From NCBI GenBank assembly GCA_002364735.1, contig DEZB01000034.1:3727-67726 (forward strand): a stretch of DNA of 64,000 nt, written 5' to 3'. Both the position numbers and the translations under genes were made by a program. Positions 8,956 through 18,187 of the stretch are shown in pieces; position 1 is the first letter of the stretch; every line of letters begins with the position of its first letter. Below the pieces are notes generated by a model. It was not told the origin of the DNA, searched no databases, and saw only the letters and a list, made by a program, of their open reading frames with translations. Source of the DNA: Bacteroidales bacterium UBA3143 (GTDB taxonomy: Bacteria; Bacteroidota; Bacteroidia; Bacteroidales; Dysgonomonadaceae).

Positions 8956-9780
8956 ATGAAACAATATTTACTCACATTAATAGTCCTTTTCTCTCTTAGT
9001 GTAGGCTTGGATGCACAAGAGTTGGTTATTTTACACACCAATGACACCCATAGCAGAATTGAGCCCTTGACCGACACCGATAGATACAATCCTGATTTAG
9101 GGGGAGTAGTGCGCAGAGCTGCTTACGTTGATAAAACACGAAAAGAAAATAAGAACGTATTGCTTTTTGATGCAGGCGACTTCCTGCAAGGCACGCCCTA
9201 CTTCAATATGTTTAAAGGTGAAGTGGAAGTGGAAGCCATGAATCTTCTTCAGTATGATGCTGTGACATTGGGAAATCATGAGTTTGATTATGGAATGGCT
9301 GTTTTGGAAGATATCGTTAAGAAAGCAACATTCCCTATTGTGTGTACCAACTACGATTTTTCTGAAACACCTATCAATGACTACATAAAGCCCTACCTCA
9401 TCATCAACAAAAACGGAATTAAAATTGGAGTAGTTGGAGCTAACATCAATCCAGCAGGTCTTGTTGCTTCCACCAATTATGAAGGTGTGAAGTTTAACTC
9501 ACCCGTTGAAGAGGCAAACAAAACTGCACTAATGTTACGCAACAACTTGAAGTGTGACATGGTGGTATGCCTCTCACATTTAGGTTATACCAACGAACTA
9601 CAATTAGCTGAAAACTCTAGAAACATTGATATCATTATTGGTGGGCACAGCCATACATTTATGAAAGAACCTGCATTTCGCAAAAACCTTGACGGAAAAG
9701 AAGTGTTGGTGTATCAAACAAACGGCAGGGGAGTTTATGTAGGACGTATAGATGTAGAACTCCAAAAAGTAAAAAACTAA
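8956..9780 (+). CDS. Exported 5'-nucleotidase/metallophosphatase domain protein
   Basis: Calcineurin-like metallophosphatase of the 5'-nucleotidase family, likely releasing phosphate from extracellular nucleotides. The signal peptide is MKQYLLTLIVLFSLSVGLDAQ. Metal-binding motifs in order are ILHTNDTHSR (about residue 26), FDAGDFLQGTP (about 72), LGNHEFDYG (about 110), SHLGYTNE (about 196) and IIGGHSHT (about 228). The protein ends at about residue 274, just after the catalytic domain, so it lacks the C-terminal domain carried by the gene 15 bp upstream. The two genes form an operon. Confidence in the fold is high; the preferred substrate is inferred. Confidence 0.9.
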   Translation: MKQYLLTLIVLFSLSVGLDAQELVILHTNDTHSRIEPLTDTDRYNPDLGGVVRRAAYVDKTRKENKNVLLFDAGDFLQGTPYFNMFKGEVEVEAMNLLQYDAVTLGNHEFDYGMAVLEDIVKKATFPIVCTNYDFSETPINDYIKPYLIINKNGIKIGVVGANINPAGLVASTNYEGVKFNSPVEEANKTALMLRNNLKCDMVVCLSHLGYTNELQLAENSRNIDIIIGGHSHTFMKEPAFRKNLDGKEVLVYQTNGRGVYVGRIDVELQKVKN

Positions 9781-9828
9781 ATTCACGCAACAACATTGTT
9801 GCTATCTCTCTCAGTATTCCCTTTTATA

Positions 9829-12786
9829 ATGAAAAAAACAATTCTAAGCATTGTGTTTGTTTTAATGCTTCAATTTGCATCTGCACAAATACAACCCAAT
9901 ATATACAGACAAGCTGACAAAACAAAAATGGATGCATGGGTAGATTCTGTCTATTCATCATTAACGGAAGACCAGCAGATTGGTCAACTATTTATGGTGA
10001 TAGCAGAAACCAAAACTACCGATGCAAACAAAAAACTTATAAATCGATACATTCAAGATCAGAAAATTGGTGGGATACTGTTTTCTAAAGGTACAATAAC
10101 CAGCCAAGCAACATTAACCAACTTTGCACAGAAGGCTTCAAAAACACCTCTGTTCATTGCCTTAGATGGTGAGTGGGGATTAAATATGAGATTGACCGAC
10201 GCACCCAAATTTCCCCGCAACATGGTGTTAGGCTCTATTAAGAATGACTCTCTACTCTATCTGTATGGAAAAGAAGTAGCACGTCAGAGCAAAGAGTTAG
10301 GTATTCATATCAACTTTGCACCCGTGTTGGATGTCAACAGTAACCCCCTAAATCCTGTCATTGGCACTCGCTCATTTGGCGAATCGCCAGAGAATGTAGC
10401 CATAAAAGGCACTGCATATGCACGTGGTTTAGAAGATGGTGGCATTATGGCAGTTGCCAAACATTTCCCTGGACATGGAGACACCGCAGACGACTCTCAC
10501 AAAACACTACCAACAATAGCTCACGACAAAAAAAGATTGGACGAAGTGGAGCTGTTCCCTTTTGTATCATACATCAATGCAGGTTTGTCAGGAATGATGA
10601 TTGGACATTTAAATATCCCAACCCTAAAAACAAATGGACAACCCTCAACACTTACTGCAAGTGTTGGCAAAGACCTGTTGAAAGAAGAAATGGGATTTGC
10701 GGGCTTAACCTTTACAGATGGCATGGCCATGCGTGGAGTTTCCAATCAACAATCGATGAGTGTAAAAGCTATCTTGGCAGGCAATGACATTATTTTGGGT
10801 GTTCCAAATGTTAGAAGCGAGTTTCAATCTGTTAAAGAAGCAGTAGAGAAAAATGTAATCTCTAAAGAGATGCTGGAAAGAAAAGTACGAAGGGTACTAT
10901 CGTATAAATTTATCCTCAATGTTCATGCATTTAAACCAATTGAATCAGCAAAAGCTTCGCGTAACATTAATAATACTACAGCCGATTGGCTCATCAGAAA
11001 ACTACACGATTCATCCATCACCCTCTTAAGGAACGATGATGATCTTCTCCCACTTAAAAACTTAGACAAACACAAAATAGCATCGGTTGCCATTGGAGTT
11101 TCTACTATAACCCCTTTTCAACGATGGATGAAGAGATATGCCGATATAAAGTCATTTCAACTAACACAATCTGATCAGTTGTCAGGAATTGAAAAAGAGC
11201 TAAGCGATTACGATGTCGTGGTCTATTCAATCCACACGCAATATGTGAAAGATGCACCGGCATTGCAAAAGCTGCTTAAAGACAAAAAGTCGGTGCTGGT
11301 ATTGTTCACATCACCCTATTTCATTAATTCATTTGAAGCATCATCGGACAAGAGTCAATCAGTAATATTAGCGCATACCAACGAAGTGTATGCACAGGAA
11401 AGCGCTGCTCAGGCTGTGTTTGGAGGAATACAAATGAATGGTACGATACCCGTTTCAGCTGGAAAGTATAAAGCCAACACTGGTTTGGTTACACCCAAAA
11501 CCAGACTGGCCTATCAACTGCCCGAAGATGTTGGCATAGATTCAGAACGATTAAACTCAATTGAAAGAATAGCATTAGAAGGAATTCGTCAAAAGGCCTA
11601 TCCTGGTTGCCAAATATTAGTTGCAAAAGATGGGGTAGTTATCTACAACAAATCCTTTGGGAGTTTCGAATATGGTGTGAGTAACAAAGTTACTGACGAA
11701 ACAGTTTATGACTTGGCATCAATCACGAAAGCCACTGCTACGCTTCCCGCAATAATGAAGCTATACGATGATAAAAAGTTACGACTGCAAGATCCTTTTC
11801 AAAAGTTCATACCCGAAACAAAAAAGACTAACAAGGCAAATATTACAATCAGAGAAACTTTGTTTCACGAGTCAGGTATTTTACCCTATATCCCCTACTA
11901 CACCTATGCAATAGACAAAAACAGTTATACAGGATCGTTGCTTTCAACACGCAAATCGAGCGTTCACAGTGTACGTTTCTCAGGTATGTGGGGACGCAAG
12001 AACTTTAAGTTCGAGCCAGACTTCATTGCTGATGTAAATTCTCCTACCTTCAACCTACCTGTTTCTGATAAAATGTATGCAAGCAAAAAGATGCAGCAAA
12101 AACTTCTTACAGAGGTAATCAACACCAATCTGCGAACACGCAAACGATATGCGTATAGTTGCCTCAACTTTATGTTGCTAAAAGAAGTGGTAGAAAACAT
12201 ATCTAAACAAGATTTGAATCAATATGTGCAAAACAACTTCTTCAAAAAGCTGGGTGCAACCACCACCACTTTTCAACCACTCAATTACATGAGCATCGAC
12301 AATATTGCCCCAACCGAAGATGATGCTTTCTTTCGCAAGCAATTGGTGAGGGGATATGTACATGATGAAGGAGCAGCACTTTTGGGCGGTATATCGGGCA
12401 ATGCCGGTCTCTTTTCCAATGCCAACGATTTGGCCAAGCTCTATCAGATGTTCTTAAACGGTGGCACATATGGTGGCGAAAGATATGTAAGTAACGAAAC
12501 CATGCGCCTATTTACTACAACAAAAAGCAGTGTAAGCAGACGTGGTCTTGGGTTTGACAAACCCGACATTCGCAACAACAGGGCAAGCCCCACCAGTCCC
12601 CAAGCCCCCATATCAGTATATGGACACACTGGTTTTACAGGCACCAGTTTTTGGGTAGACCCCAGTAATCAGATGATTTATATATTCCTTTCTAATAGGG
12701 TATATCCAAGCAGAAGTCCCAACAGACTTTCAACAATGAACATAAGAAAACGCATTCAAGATGAACTCTATAATGCGCTAAAATAA
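9829..12786 (+). CDS. Glycoside hydrolase family 3 fused to a serine beta-lactamase-like domain
   Basis: Secreted two-part enzyme. I choose the ATG at 9829 because it opens a clear signal peptide, MKKTILSIVFVLMLQFASAQ; a TTG at 9796 is in frame but would spoil it. Residues about 45-365 form a GH3 N-terminal domain, with KHFPGHGDT and the nucleophile region FTDGMAM, as in NagZ-like beta-N-acetylglucosaminidases. A GH3 C-like linker domain follows to about 550. Residues about 570-980 are a beta-lactamase/DD-peptidase-type domain with the SITK motif (Ser about 631), and HTGFTG in the KTG position. The combination suggests cell-wall or muropeptide turnover in the periplasm. The fusion is known in Bacteroidota. 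aroB follows closely. Confidence 0.9.
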   Translation: MKKTILSIVFVLMLQFASAQIQPNIYRQADKTKMDAWVDSVYSSLTEDQQIGQLFMVIAETKTTDANKKLINRYIQDQKIGGILFSKGTITSQATLTNFAQKASKTPLFIALDGEWGLNMRLTDAPKFPRNMVLGSIKNDSLLYLYGKEVARQSKELGIHINFAPVLDVNSNPLNPVIGTRSFGESPENVAIKGTAYARGLEDGGIMAVAKHFPGHGDTADDSHKTLPTIAHDKKRLDEVELFPFVSYINAGLSGMMIGHLNIPTLKTNGQPSTLTASVGKDLLKEEMGFAGLTFTDGMAMRGVSNQQSMSVKAILAGNDIILGVPNVRSEFQSVKEAVEKNVISKEMLERKVRRVLSYKFILNVHAFKPIESAKASRNINNTTADWLIRKLHDSSITLLRNDDDLLPLKNLDKHKIASVAIGVSTITPFQRWMKRYADIKSFQLTQSDQLSGIEKELSDYDVVVYSIHTQYVKDAPALQKLLKDKKSVLVLFTSPYFINSFEASSDKSQSVILAHTNEVYAQESAAQAVFGGIQMNGTIPVSAGKYKANTGLVTPKTRLAYQLPEDVGIDSERLNSIERIALEGIRQKAYPGCQILVAKDGVVIYNKSFGSFEYGVSNKVTDETVYDLASITKATATLPAIMKLYDDKKLRLQDPFQKFIPETKKTNKANITIRETLFHESGILPYIPYYTYAIDKNSYTGSLLSTRKSSVHSVRFSGMWGRKNFKFEPDFIADVNSPTFNLPVSDKMYASKKMQQKLLTEVINTNLRTRKRYAYSCLNFMLLKEVVENISKQDLNQYVQNNFFKKLGATTTTFQPLNYMSIDNIAPTEDDAFFRKQLVRGYVHDEGAALLGGISGNAGLFSNANDLAKLYQMFLNGGTYGGERYVSNETMRLFTTTKSSVSRRGLGFDKPDIRNNRASPTSPQAPISVYGHTGFTGTSFWVDPSNQMIYIFLSNRVYPSRSPNRLSTMNIRKRIQDELYNALK

Positions 12787-12840
12787 AACTTGCGCAAACA
12801 ACACTTCCATTTAAATAGTCAAACAAACTTTATAAACAAG

Positions 12841-13887
12841 ATGCAACAAATTATTAAAAGCAACAAAATAACAGCTGACCTAAGCAATGCACTGGACAAA
12901 TTGACATACGACAAACTTTTTGTACTAACTGATGAGCACACCGAGATAGAATGCTATCCACTTATTGCAACGCTTCCCGTCATTGACAAAGCTAAACGCG
13001 TTGTTATACCCGCAGATGATACAAACAAAAGCATCGAAAACTTAGCCCATGTGTGGAAGTTTCTGACTACCAATGGTGCCACACGTCATTCATTGCTTAT
13101 CAACTTGGGTGGTGGTATGGTTACAGACTTGGGCGGTTTTGCTGCAGCAACATATAAACGGGGCATTGCCTACATCAACATACCCACCACGCTGCTGGGA
13201 GCTGTAGATGCATCAGTTGGAGGTAAAACAGGTATCAATTTCGAAGGATATAAAAATGAAATTGGTGCATTTTACCCATCTATATATGTTATTATTTCAG
13301 CTGAGTTTCTCAACACTCTTTCCCAAAAAGACATCCTATCGGGCTATGCCGAAATGATAAAGCACGCTTTGTTAGATTCCGAAAAGACTTGGAGCAAAAT
13401 CTTAAGTTTCGATTTATCCAACATAGACTACAAGCAACTAAACGAACTTGTTTTAGAATCAGTCTATGTGAAGCAACGCATTGTGGATCAAGATCCATTT
13501 GAGAAGAACATCCGCAAAGCGTTAAACTTGGGTCACACCGTAGGGCATGCTTTCGAAAGCTTTGCATTGGATAGAGACTTACCCGTTCCGCATGGTTTTG
13601 CTGTGGCCTGGGGACTTATTGTAGAATTGTACCTATCGCACAAAGTATGCAGCCTCCCAAATGAGATTTTAGATACTGCTGCGAAGTATATCCACCAAAA
13701 CTACGGTCTTTTCTCTATCAAACCCGAAGATTACAATGCTTTGTATCAGTTTATGATTCATGATAAAAAGAATGAAGGGGATAGTATTAACTTTACTCTA
13801 TTGGCAAATGTGGGGGATATACAGATTAATCAGGTTGTAGGGAAAGAGATGATTTTTGAGGCATTGAACTACTATGTCAATTATTAA
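12841..13887 (+). CDS. aroB: 3-dehydroquinate synthase
   Basis: Second step of the shikimate pathway: NAD- and zinc-dependent conversion of DAHP to 3-dehydroquinate in the cytoplasm. The NAD-binding loop GGGMVTDLGGFAAATYKRG, the IPTTLLGAVDASVGGKTGIN segment and the metal ligands in LNLGHTVGHAFE and PVPHG are all present. I choose the ATG at 12841, giving 348 residues, close to the family norm; an in-frame TTG at 12790 would add 17 residues with no similarity to expect. The gene lies 54 bp after the GH3 fusion stop and is probably co-transcribed with it, though the two jobs are unrelated. Confidence 0.96.
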   Translation: MQQIIKSNKITADLSNALDKLTYDKLFVLTDEHTEIECYPLIATLPVIDKAKRVVIPADDTNKSIENLAHVWKFLTTNGATRHSLLINLGGGMVTDLGGFAAATYKRGIAYINIPTTLLGAVDASVGGKTGINFEGYKNEIGAFYPSIYVIISAEFLNTLSQKDILSGYAEMIKHALLDSEKTWSKILSFDLSNIDYKQLNELVLESVYVKQRIVDQDPFEKNIRKALNLGHTVGHAFESFALDRDLPVPHGFAVAWGLIVELYLSHKVCSLPNEILDTAAKYIHQNYGLFSIKPEDYNALYQFMIHDKKNEGDSINFTLLANVGDIQINQVVGKEMIFEALNYYVNY

Positions 13888-13939
13888 TTACAAATTACCT
13901 CCTATTTTTACTTAGTTCAGCGCATTTACTTGAGTTTTA

Positions 13940-14149
13940 TTGACCATCCTTCCTCAGATCAGTGCTTTTTCTCGTGTTTTAGTTAAATATGAGCCTCGGG
14001 TGATAGCTTTTTCTCGCGTTTTAGTTAAACATGACCCTCAGGTTAGTGCTTTTTCTCGCGTTTTAGTGAAATATGAACCTCAGGTGACTGCTTTTTCTCG
14101 CGTTTTGATGCAAACTGAGCCTCAGGTGTATGCTTTTTCACGCGTTTGA
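13940..14149 (+). repeat. 42-bp tandem repeat array, 4.4 copies, with one frame open throughout
   Basis: Units start at 13964, 14006, 14048, 14090 and 14132, exactly 42 bp apart, and each opens with GCTTTTTCTCGCGTTTTA. Because 42 is divisible by three, one plus-strand frame stays open from a TTG at 13940 to a TGA at 14147 and would encode AFSRVLVKYEPQV-type 14-residue repeats. Many differences between units fall at third codon positions. There is no obvious ribosome binding site, no ATG, and no known homologue that I recognise. The surrounding 13888-14270 gap between convergent aroB and engB holds nothing else. Whether it is translated is unknown. Confidence 0.85.
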
Positions 14150-14270
14150 GCATATAAATCTATCATTGTGCACACTCAATTGCAAGAAGATGCTACAAAG
14201 TGTCAAGAGTCAATTATGAAAAGAGTACAAAGAACCTATCTTAACACCCTCACGACACAAAACTCATACC

Positions 14271-14867
14271 TCACAATCTTTTATTTATTCCCTCAATATA
14301 CTCCAACACCTCTTCCCTACCCCTACCAGTCTCTGCCGAAGTAACAAACATAGGAGGTAACTCTTCCCACGATTTCAACATCTCCTCTTTGTATTTACTT
14401 ACATTGAGGGCCAACTTGCTGGCACTTTGCTTATCACCTTTGGTGAAAACAATTGAGAAAGGGATAGCATTCTCGCCCAACCATTCCATAAACTCTAAGT
14501 CGATGGCTTGTGGTGTGTGTCGGCTATCCACCAATACAAACAGTGCAGTCATTTCGATGCGCTCCAACACGTAGTCTTCAATAATTACTCGTAGCGTTTC
14601 GCGCCCCTCTTTGCCTCGGCGAGCATATCCATATCCAGGCAAATCGACTAAATACCACTCATCGTTGATAAGGAAGTGGTTGATAAGCATAGTCTTTCCT
14701 GGAGTTGATGAAGTCAATGCCAATCCTTTGCGATTGGTGAGCATATTAATCAATGAGGATTTACCTACATTTGACCTACCAATGAAAGCATATTCAGGCT
14801 TGCCGTCCTGTGGGCAGCTTTTGTAGTCGGTGTTGCTTATTAAGAATTCAGCACTTTTTATTTTCAT
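14271..14867 (-). CDS. engB: Ribosome biogenesis GTPase EngB/YsxC
   Basis: Small TRAFAC GTPase needed for assembly of the large ribosomal subunit. The G1 loop GRSNVGKSSLIN is near residue 28, G2/G3 region DLPGYGYA near 76, G4 FTKGDK near 135 and the G5-type SAETG near 173. The frame stays open upstream to 15053, but the family start is the ATG at 14867 (MKIKSAEFL), giving 198 residues. That ATG overlaps the stop of the upstream symporter as ATGA, so the two are translationally coupled. The stop codon TGA at 14271 leads into a G-rich tail, discussed in the findings. Confidence 0.95.
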   Translation of the reverse strand: MKIKSAEFLISNTDYKSCPQDGKPEYAFIGRSNVGKSSLINMLTNRKGLALTSSTPGKTMLINHFLINDEWYLVDLPGYGYARRGKEGRETLRVIIEDYVLERIEMTALFVLVDSRHTPQAIDLEFMEWLGENAIPFSIVFTKGDKQSASKLALNVSKYKEEMLKSWEELPPMFVTSAETGRGREEVLEYIEGINKRL

Positions 14868-16354
14868 AGTTTTGTTGTTTTTAGTTGTATATACTGATTG
14901 TTCCTCAACGAAATCACCCACAAACCAATCACTGTAATTGCACCATTTATCAGCAGCATTTCGTATCCCATTTTGTAAGAATAGAAATGCATCATCAGCA
15001 ATTCTATTGCAAAACATATAATGGGCGAAAGTATGGCCACGTAAGGAACCCAACTATCTTTTGGTTTCAGTTTGGTGTATAGTCCAGACAGATACAAACC
15101 CAACAACGGGCCGTAGGTGTAGGACGCTATTCGATATATGGCATCAATGATACTGTCTGAGCCAATAGCGTGAATGACCATGATGATGAGAACAAAAACT
15201 GCACTGATCACTACATGCGTTACTCGGCGTGTGCGGATGTTAGATTGTTCTACCTCTGGTTTATTTTCTTTGTTATTCATCCCCAATATGTCCACGCAAA
15301 AGGAAGTGGTGAGTGAGGTGAGCGCCGAGTCGGCACTTGAAAAAGCTGCTGCGACTACTCCCACAATGAAAATTCCCAAAGTAAATGATCCCAAATGATT
15401 ACTCGCAATAAAAGGCAATATCTGATCGGCTACATCGGGCAAAAGAATATTATTTTGCTGTGCAAACAAAAGTATCAACACGCCCAATGACAAAAATAAC
15501 AGATTGATGGGCGCAAAAGCAAAGCCATACGATATGACATTCTTTTGTGCATCTTTCAGGTTTTTGCACGTCAGGTTCTTCTGCATTTGATCTTGGTCCA
15601 ATCCTGTCATAACAATGGTAATGAACATACCGCTCAAAAACTGTTTGAAGAAGTTTTGAGTGCTTGCCCAATCGTCAAAAACGAAGATGCGAGAGTGCGG
15701 ACTATCTCTTACAGCGGTGATAATACCCATAAAGTCTAAATTCATGCGTGATGCCAATTGCCAAACAATAAGCACCAATGCTGTAATGAATAACAAGGTT
15801 TGCAACCAGTCGGTCCAAATTATGGTTTTGATACCACTGCGGTAACTGTACAGCCAAATGATAAGTATGATGCCCGTTACTGTCAGAATAAACGGGATAC
15901 CTAAGACGTTAAACACCAAAGATTGCAGAATAAATGCAACCAGATAGAGCCTTGCTGCTGCTCCTACTATTTTAGATAGGAGAAAGAACCATGCGCCTGT
16001 TTTGTAAGAATTTGTTCCAAAGCGTTTATCCAGATACCCATAAATGGTGGTGAGATTGAGTCTATAATAGAGAGGTAGCAACACATAAGCAATAACTAAA
16101 TAGCCAGCAAAGAAGCCAAGCACCATTTGCATGTAGGTCATATCAATGGAGCGTACCCAACCAGGGACAGATATAAATGTTACCCCCGAAATGGATGTAC
16201 CAATCATACCAAACGCAACTACGTACCACTTCGATTGACGATTGGCACGAAAGAAAGCATCATTATCTATACCTTTCTTTCCTGTGAGGTAGGATATAAA
16301 CATTAACATGCCCAAATATACGGCTATAGCTATTAATACGTAGATTGGTTGCAT
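14864..16354 (-). CDS. Sodium:solute symporter family transporter
   Basis: Inner-membrane secondary transporter of the SSS family with about 13 predicted membrane helices over 496 residues. The first helix starts at residue 4. Family features include GMIGTSISGVTFISVPGWV in helix 2 and VAAAFSSADSALTSLTTSFCVD near residue 345, which contains the sodium-site serines. The substrate cannot be told from sequence; sialic acid, sugars, proline and pantothenate are all transported by this family. The stop overlaps the engB start by four bases. The gene begins 12 bp from the stop of the HAD gene, so HAD, symporter and engB probably share a transcript. Confidence 0.9.
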   Translation of the reverse strand: MQPIYVLIAIAVYLGMLMFISYLTGKKGIDNDAFFRANRQSKWYVVAFGMIGTSISGVTFISVPGWVRSIDMTYMQMVLGFFAGYLVIAYVLLPLYYRLNLTTIYGYLDKRFGTNSYKTGAWFFLLSKIVGAAARLYLVAFILQSLVFNVLGIPFILTVTGIILIIWLYSYRSGIKTIIWTDWLQTLLFITALVLIVWQLASRMNLDFMGIITAVRDSPHSRIFVFDDWASTQNFFKQFLSGMFITIVMTGLDQDQMQKNLTCKNLKDAQKNVISYGFAFAPINLLFLSLGVLILLFAQQNNILLPDVADQILPFIASNHLGSFTLGIFIVGVVAAAFSSADSALTSLTTSFCVDILGMNNKENKPEVEQSNIRTRRVTHVVISAVFVLIIMVIHAIGSDSIIDAIYRIASYTYGPLLGLYLSGLYTKLKPKDSWVPYVAILSPIICFAIELLMMHFYSYKMGYEMLLINGAITVIGLWVISLRNNQYIQLKTTKL

Positions 16355-16365
16355 TCAGAAATATG

Positions 16366-17010
16366 TTACAGGTTCATATAATATTTTGTGAGCTCACGAA
16401 ACGAGTTGAATTGCAAAATGAAATTATCGGTCTTCCCAAAACCATACGTGACAAATACAAATGGAACATTAGCCACCGACGACTCGTGACTATCTCCGTC
16501 TGTATCTCCAATGTAAACAGGGCTTTTCAGGTCGTGCTTCTTTATTAGTAAATTCAGGTTGAACCGTTTTGGCATATTATTTTGTCCATGCTCCATATAA
16601 TCCAAAAACAGATGATTGGTTTTGGTATGATTCATGAAGTTGACCAATCCGCCTTCCTCACAATTGCTCAGCAATAAGAGTTTGTATTTTGTTTTCAGTT
16701 GCTCTAATCCCTCAATTACATATGGATATATGTTTGTCTTCATGGTAGGCACTAACTTGTTGTATTGCACAATAACCTCATCAAACAACAAATCTTGCTC
16801 TCTAATAGTAGCATCGGGCACCAAAACATTCAACATGCGACGTGCCTCTTTTCCCATCAGTCCCAACAGACTTTCACGTGTGACAGATGAACGGTGACCT
16901 TGTTGTTTCAGTGCAGCATTCCATGCAGTAGCATAGTTATGAACGTTGTCCCATAGGGTTCCGTCCATATCAAATATTAAACTATCGGGGCGAGCTATTA
17001 AGTTCTTCAA
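16366..17010 (-). CDS. HAD-superfamily phosphatase
   Basis: Cytoplasmic haloacid dehalogenase-type phosphatase, phosphoglycolate phosphatase/Gph-like. Motif I is FDMDGTLWDN with the nucleophile aspartate, motif II is LLLLSNCEE and motif IV is YIGDTDGDSHESS. A frame is open to a TTG at 17034, but a strong promoter overlaps codons 2-5 of that version, which would put the transcript start near 17015. I therefore choose the TTG at 17010, giving about 214 residues beginning M-KNLIARPDSLIFDMDG and an almost leaderless message. No ATG is available before motif I. The substrate is unknown. Confidence 0.8.
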   Translation of the reverse strand: MKNLIARPDSLIFDMDGTLWDNVHNYATAWNAALKQQGHRSSVTRESLLGLMGKEARRMLNVLVPDATIREQDLLFDEVIVQYNKLVPTMKTNIYPYVIEGLEQLKTKYKLLLLSNCEEGGLVNFMNHTKTNHLFLDYMEHGQNNMPKRFNLNLLIKKHDLKSPVYIGDTDGDSHESSVANVPFVFVTYGFGKTDNFILQFNSFRELTKYYMNL

Positions 17011-17021
17011 TTTTTTTGTTG

Positions 17022-17053
17022 CAAAGGTAACCAACTATGAATGATAGCGCAAA
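17022..17053 (-). promoter_or_regulatory. Bacteroidota-type promoter for the HAD-symporter-engB run
   Basis: The minus strand carries TTTG (17053-17050), a 20-bp spacer, and the -7 box TACCTTTG (17029-17022). Transcription should start near 17015. This sets an upper limit on where the HAD reading frame can begin. Confidence 0.65.
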
Positions 17054-17091
17054 TATTGATTAATTAAATGCGTAAAATAATAAGATTTGGG

Positions 17092-17099
17092 TATATTTG
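17092..17099 (+). promoter_or_regulatory. -7 box for the lipid kinase gene
   Basis: TATATTTG fits TAnnTTTG and lies 23 bp before the ATG at 17123. A clear -33 TTTG at the right distance is missing, so support is partial. It faces away from the HAD promoter. Confidence 0.4.
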
Positions 17100-17122
17100 C
17101 ACAAAACAATATTTACTTATCC

Positions 17123-18082
17123 ATGGCAAAGAAAAAAGTATGTGTGATTATCAATCCTGTTTCAGGAACAGGTGCTAAACAATCGATTCCAGAGAAAATT
17201 GTCTCTGCCTTCGACCCTAAGAAGTATGATGTTATTATACGCTTCACGGGATATGCAGATCATGCCACCGAAATAACTAAAAACGCTGTTAAGGAAGATT
17301 ATAAATATGTGATTGCCGCTGGTGGAGATGGCACGGTCAACGAAATTGCAAAAGCCTTGGTTGGCACACCATGTGTTTTAGGAATTATTCCTTTGGGTTC
17401 GGGCAATGGGTTGGCACGCGATTTAAACATATCGATGAGTATTGATAAATCCATCGAAACAATTTCGAAAGGTGTTAAGCGAAACATTGATTATGGAATT
17501 GCCAACAAACATATATTTTTCTGTACATGTGGTGTGGGGTTTGATGCCTTTGTAAGCGAGAAGTTTGCTGACGAAAAGATGCGTGGACCTATTGGATATG
17601 TCAAAAACATATTGGAAAGCGTGATCGACTTCAAATCGGAGATTTATGAATTGGTATATGATGGCAAGACAATAAAAGAAGAAGCATTTGTAGTGACTTG
17701 TGCCAACGCCTCACAATATGGCAATGAAGCATACATTGCACCAGGTGCTGACATGGAAGATGGCAAAATGAATGTATCGCTGATAAAACCCATCAACGCA
17801 CTTGAAATGCCACAAACAACCATTCAGCTTTTCACCAAAAATCTACATAAAAACAATAAAGTAATACAGATACTAACTTCAGAGTTGCTCATAAGAAGAA
17901 GTCGTTCTGGTGCAATGCACATTGATGGAGAATCAGTGGATGCAGGCAAAGAAATTAACGTGAAAATAGTTCATAAAGGCTTGTACGTGTTGGCACCAAA
18001 GAAGAAAAAGGATGAAGATGAGAAAAGACCAGCGGAGAATGATCCTATATTTGGACCATTTACAAGGTGGTTTGGGCTTTAA
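17123..18082 (+). CDS. YegS/BmrU-type lipid (diacylglycerol-like) kinase
   Basis: Soluble or membrane-associated kinase of the DAGK catalytic family that phosphorylates a lipid hydroxyl using ATP. The N-terminal INPVSGTGAK strand-loop, the nucleotide-binding GGDGTVNEIAKAL near residue 65, and GSGNGLARDL near 93 are diagnostic. The C-terminal beta-sandwich extends to about 300, and a lysine-rich tail (KKKKDEDEKR) follows. I use the ATG at 17123 (319 residues); a TTG at 17087 lies upstream of the -7 box. It stands alone on the plus strand, diverging from the HAD gene. The array starting at 18188 lies in its 3' flank. Confidence 0.9.
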   Translation: MAKKKVCVIINPVSGTGAKQSIPEKIVSAFDPKKYDVIIRFTGYADHATEITKNAVKEDYKYVIAAGGDGTVNEIAKALVGTPCVLGIIPLGSGNGLARDLNISMSIDKSIETISKGVKRNIDYGIANKHIFFCTCGVGFDAFVSEKFADEKMRGPIGYVKNILESVIDFKSEIYELVYDGKTIKEEAFVVTCANASQYGNEAYIAPGADMEDGKMNVSLIKPINALEMPQTTIQLFTKNLHKNNKVIQILTSELLIRRSRSGAMHIDGESVDAGKEINVKIVHKGLYVLAPKKKKDEDEKRPAENDPIFGPFTRWFGL

Positions 18083-18187
18083 TCTGCATTATTCATTCAG
18101 GATACAACTCCTGAGTCAAGATTTCCCTATTTTCTTTCGCTTCTTATACAAAATCTTCCAGGTTATTTTTTCAATCTGCAAAAGTAA

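Noticed and set aside
9796..9828. TTG start for the GH3 fusion protein
   Set aside because: It would put 11 residues before a perfect signal peptide that begins at the ATG at 9829.
14868..15053. A 62-residue N-terminal extension on EngB
   Set aside because: It lies inside the symporter gene in another frame; the family start is the ATG at 14867, which overlaps the symporter stop.
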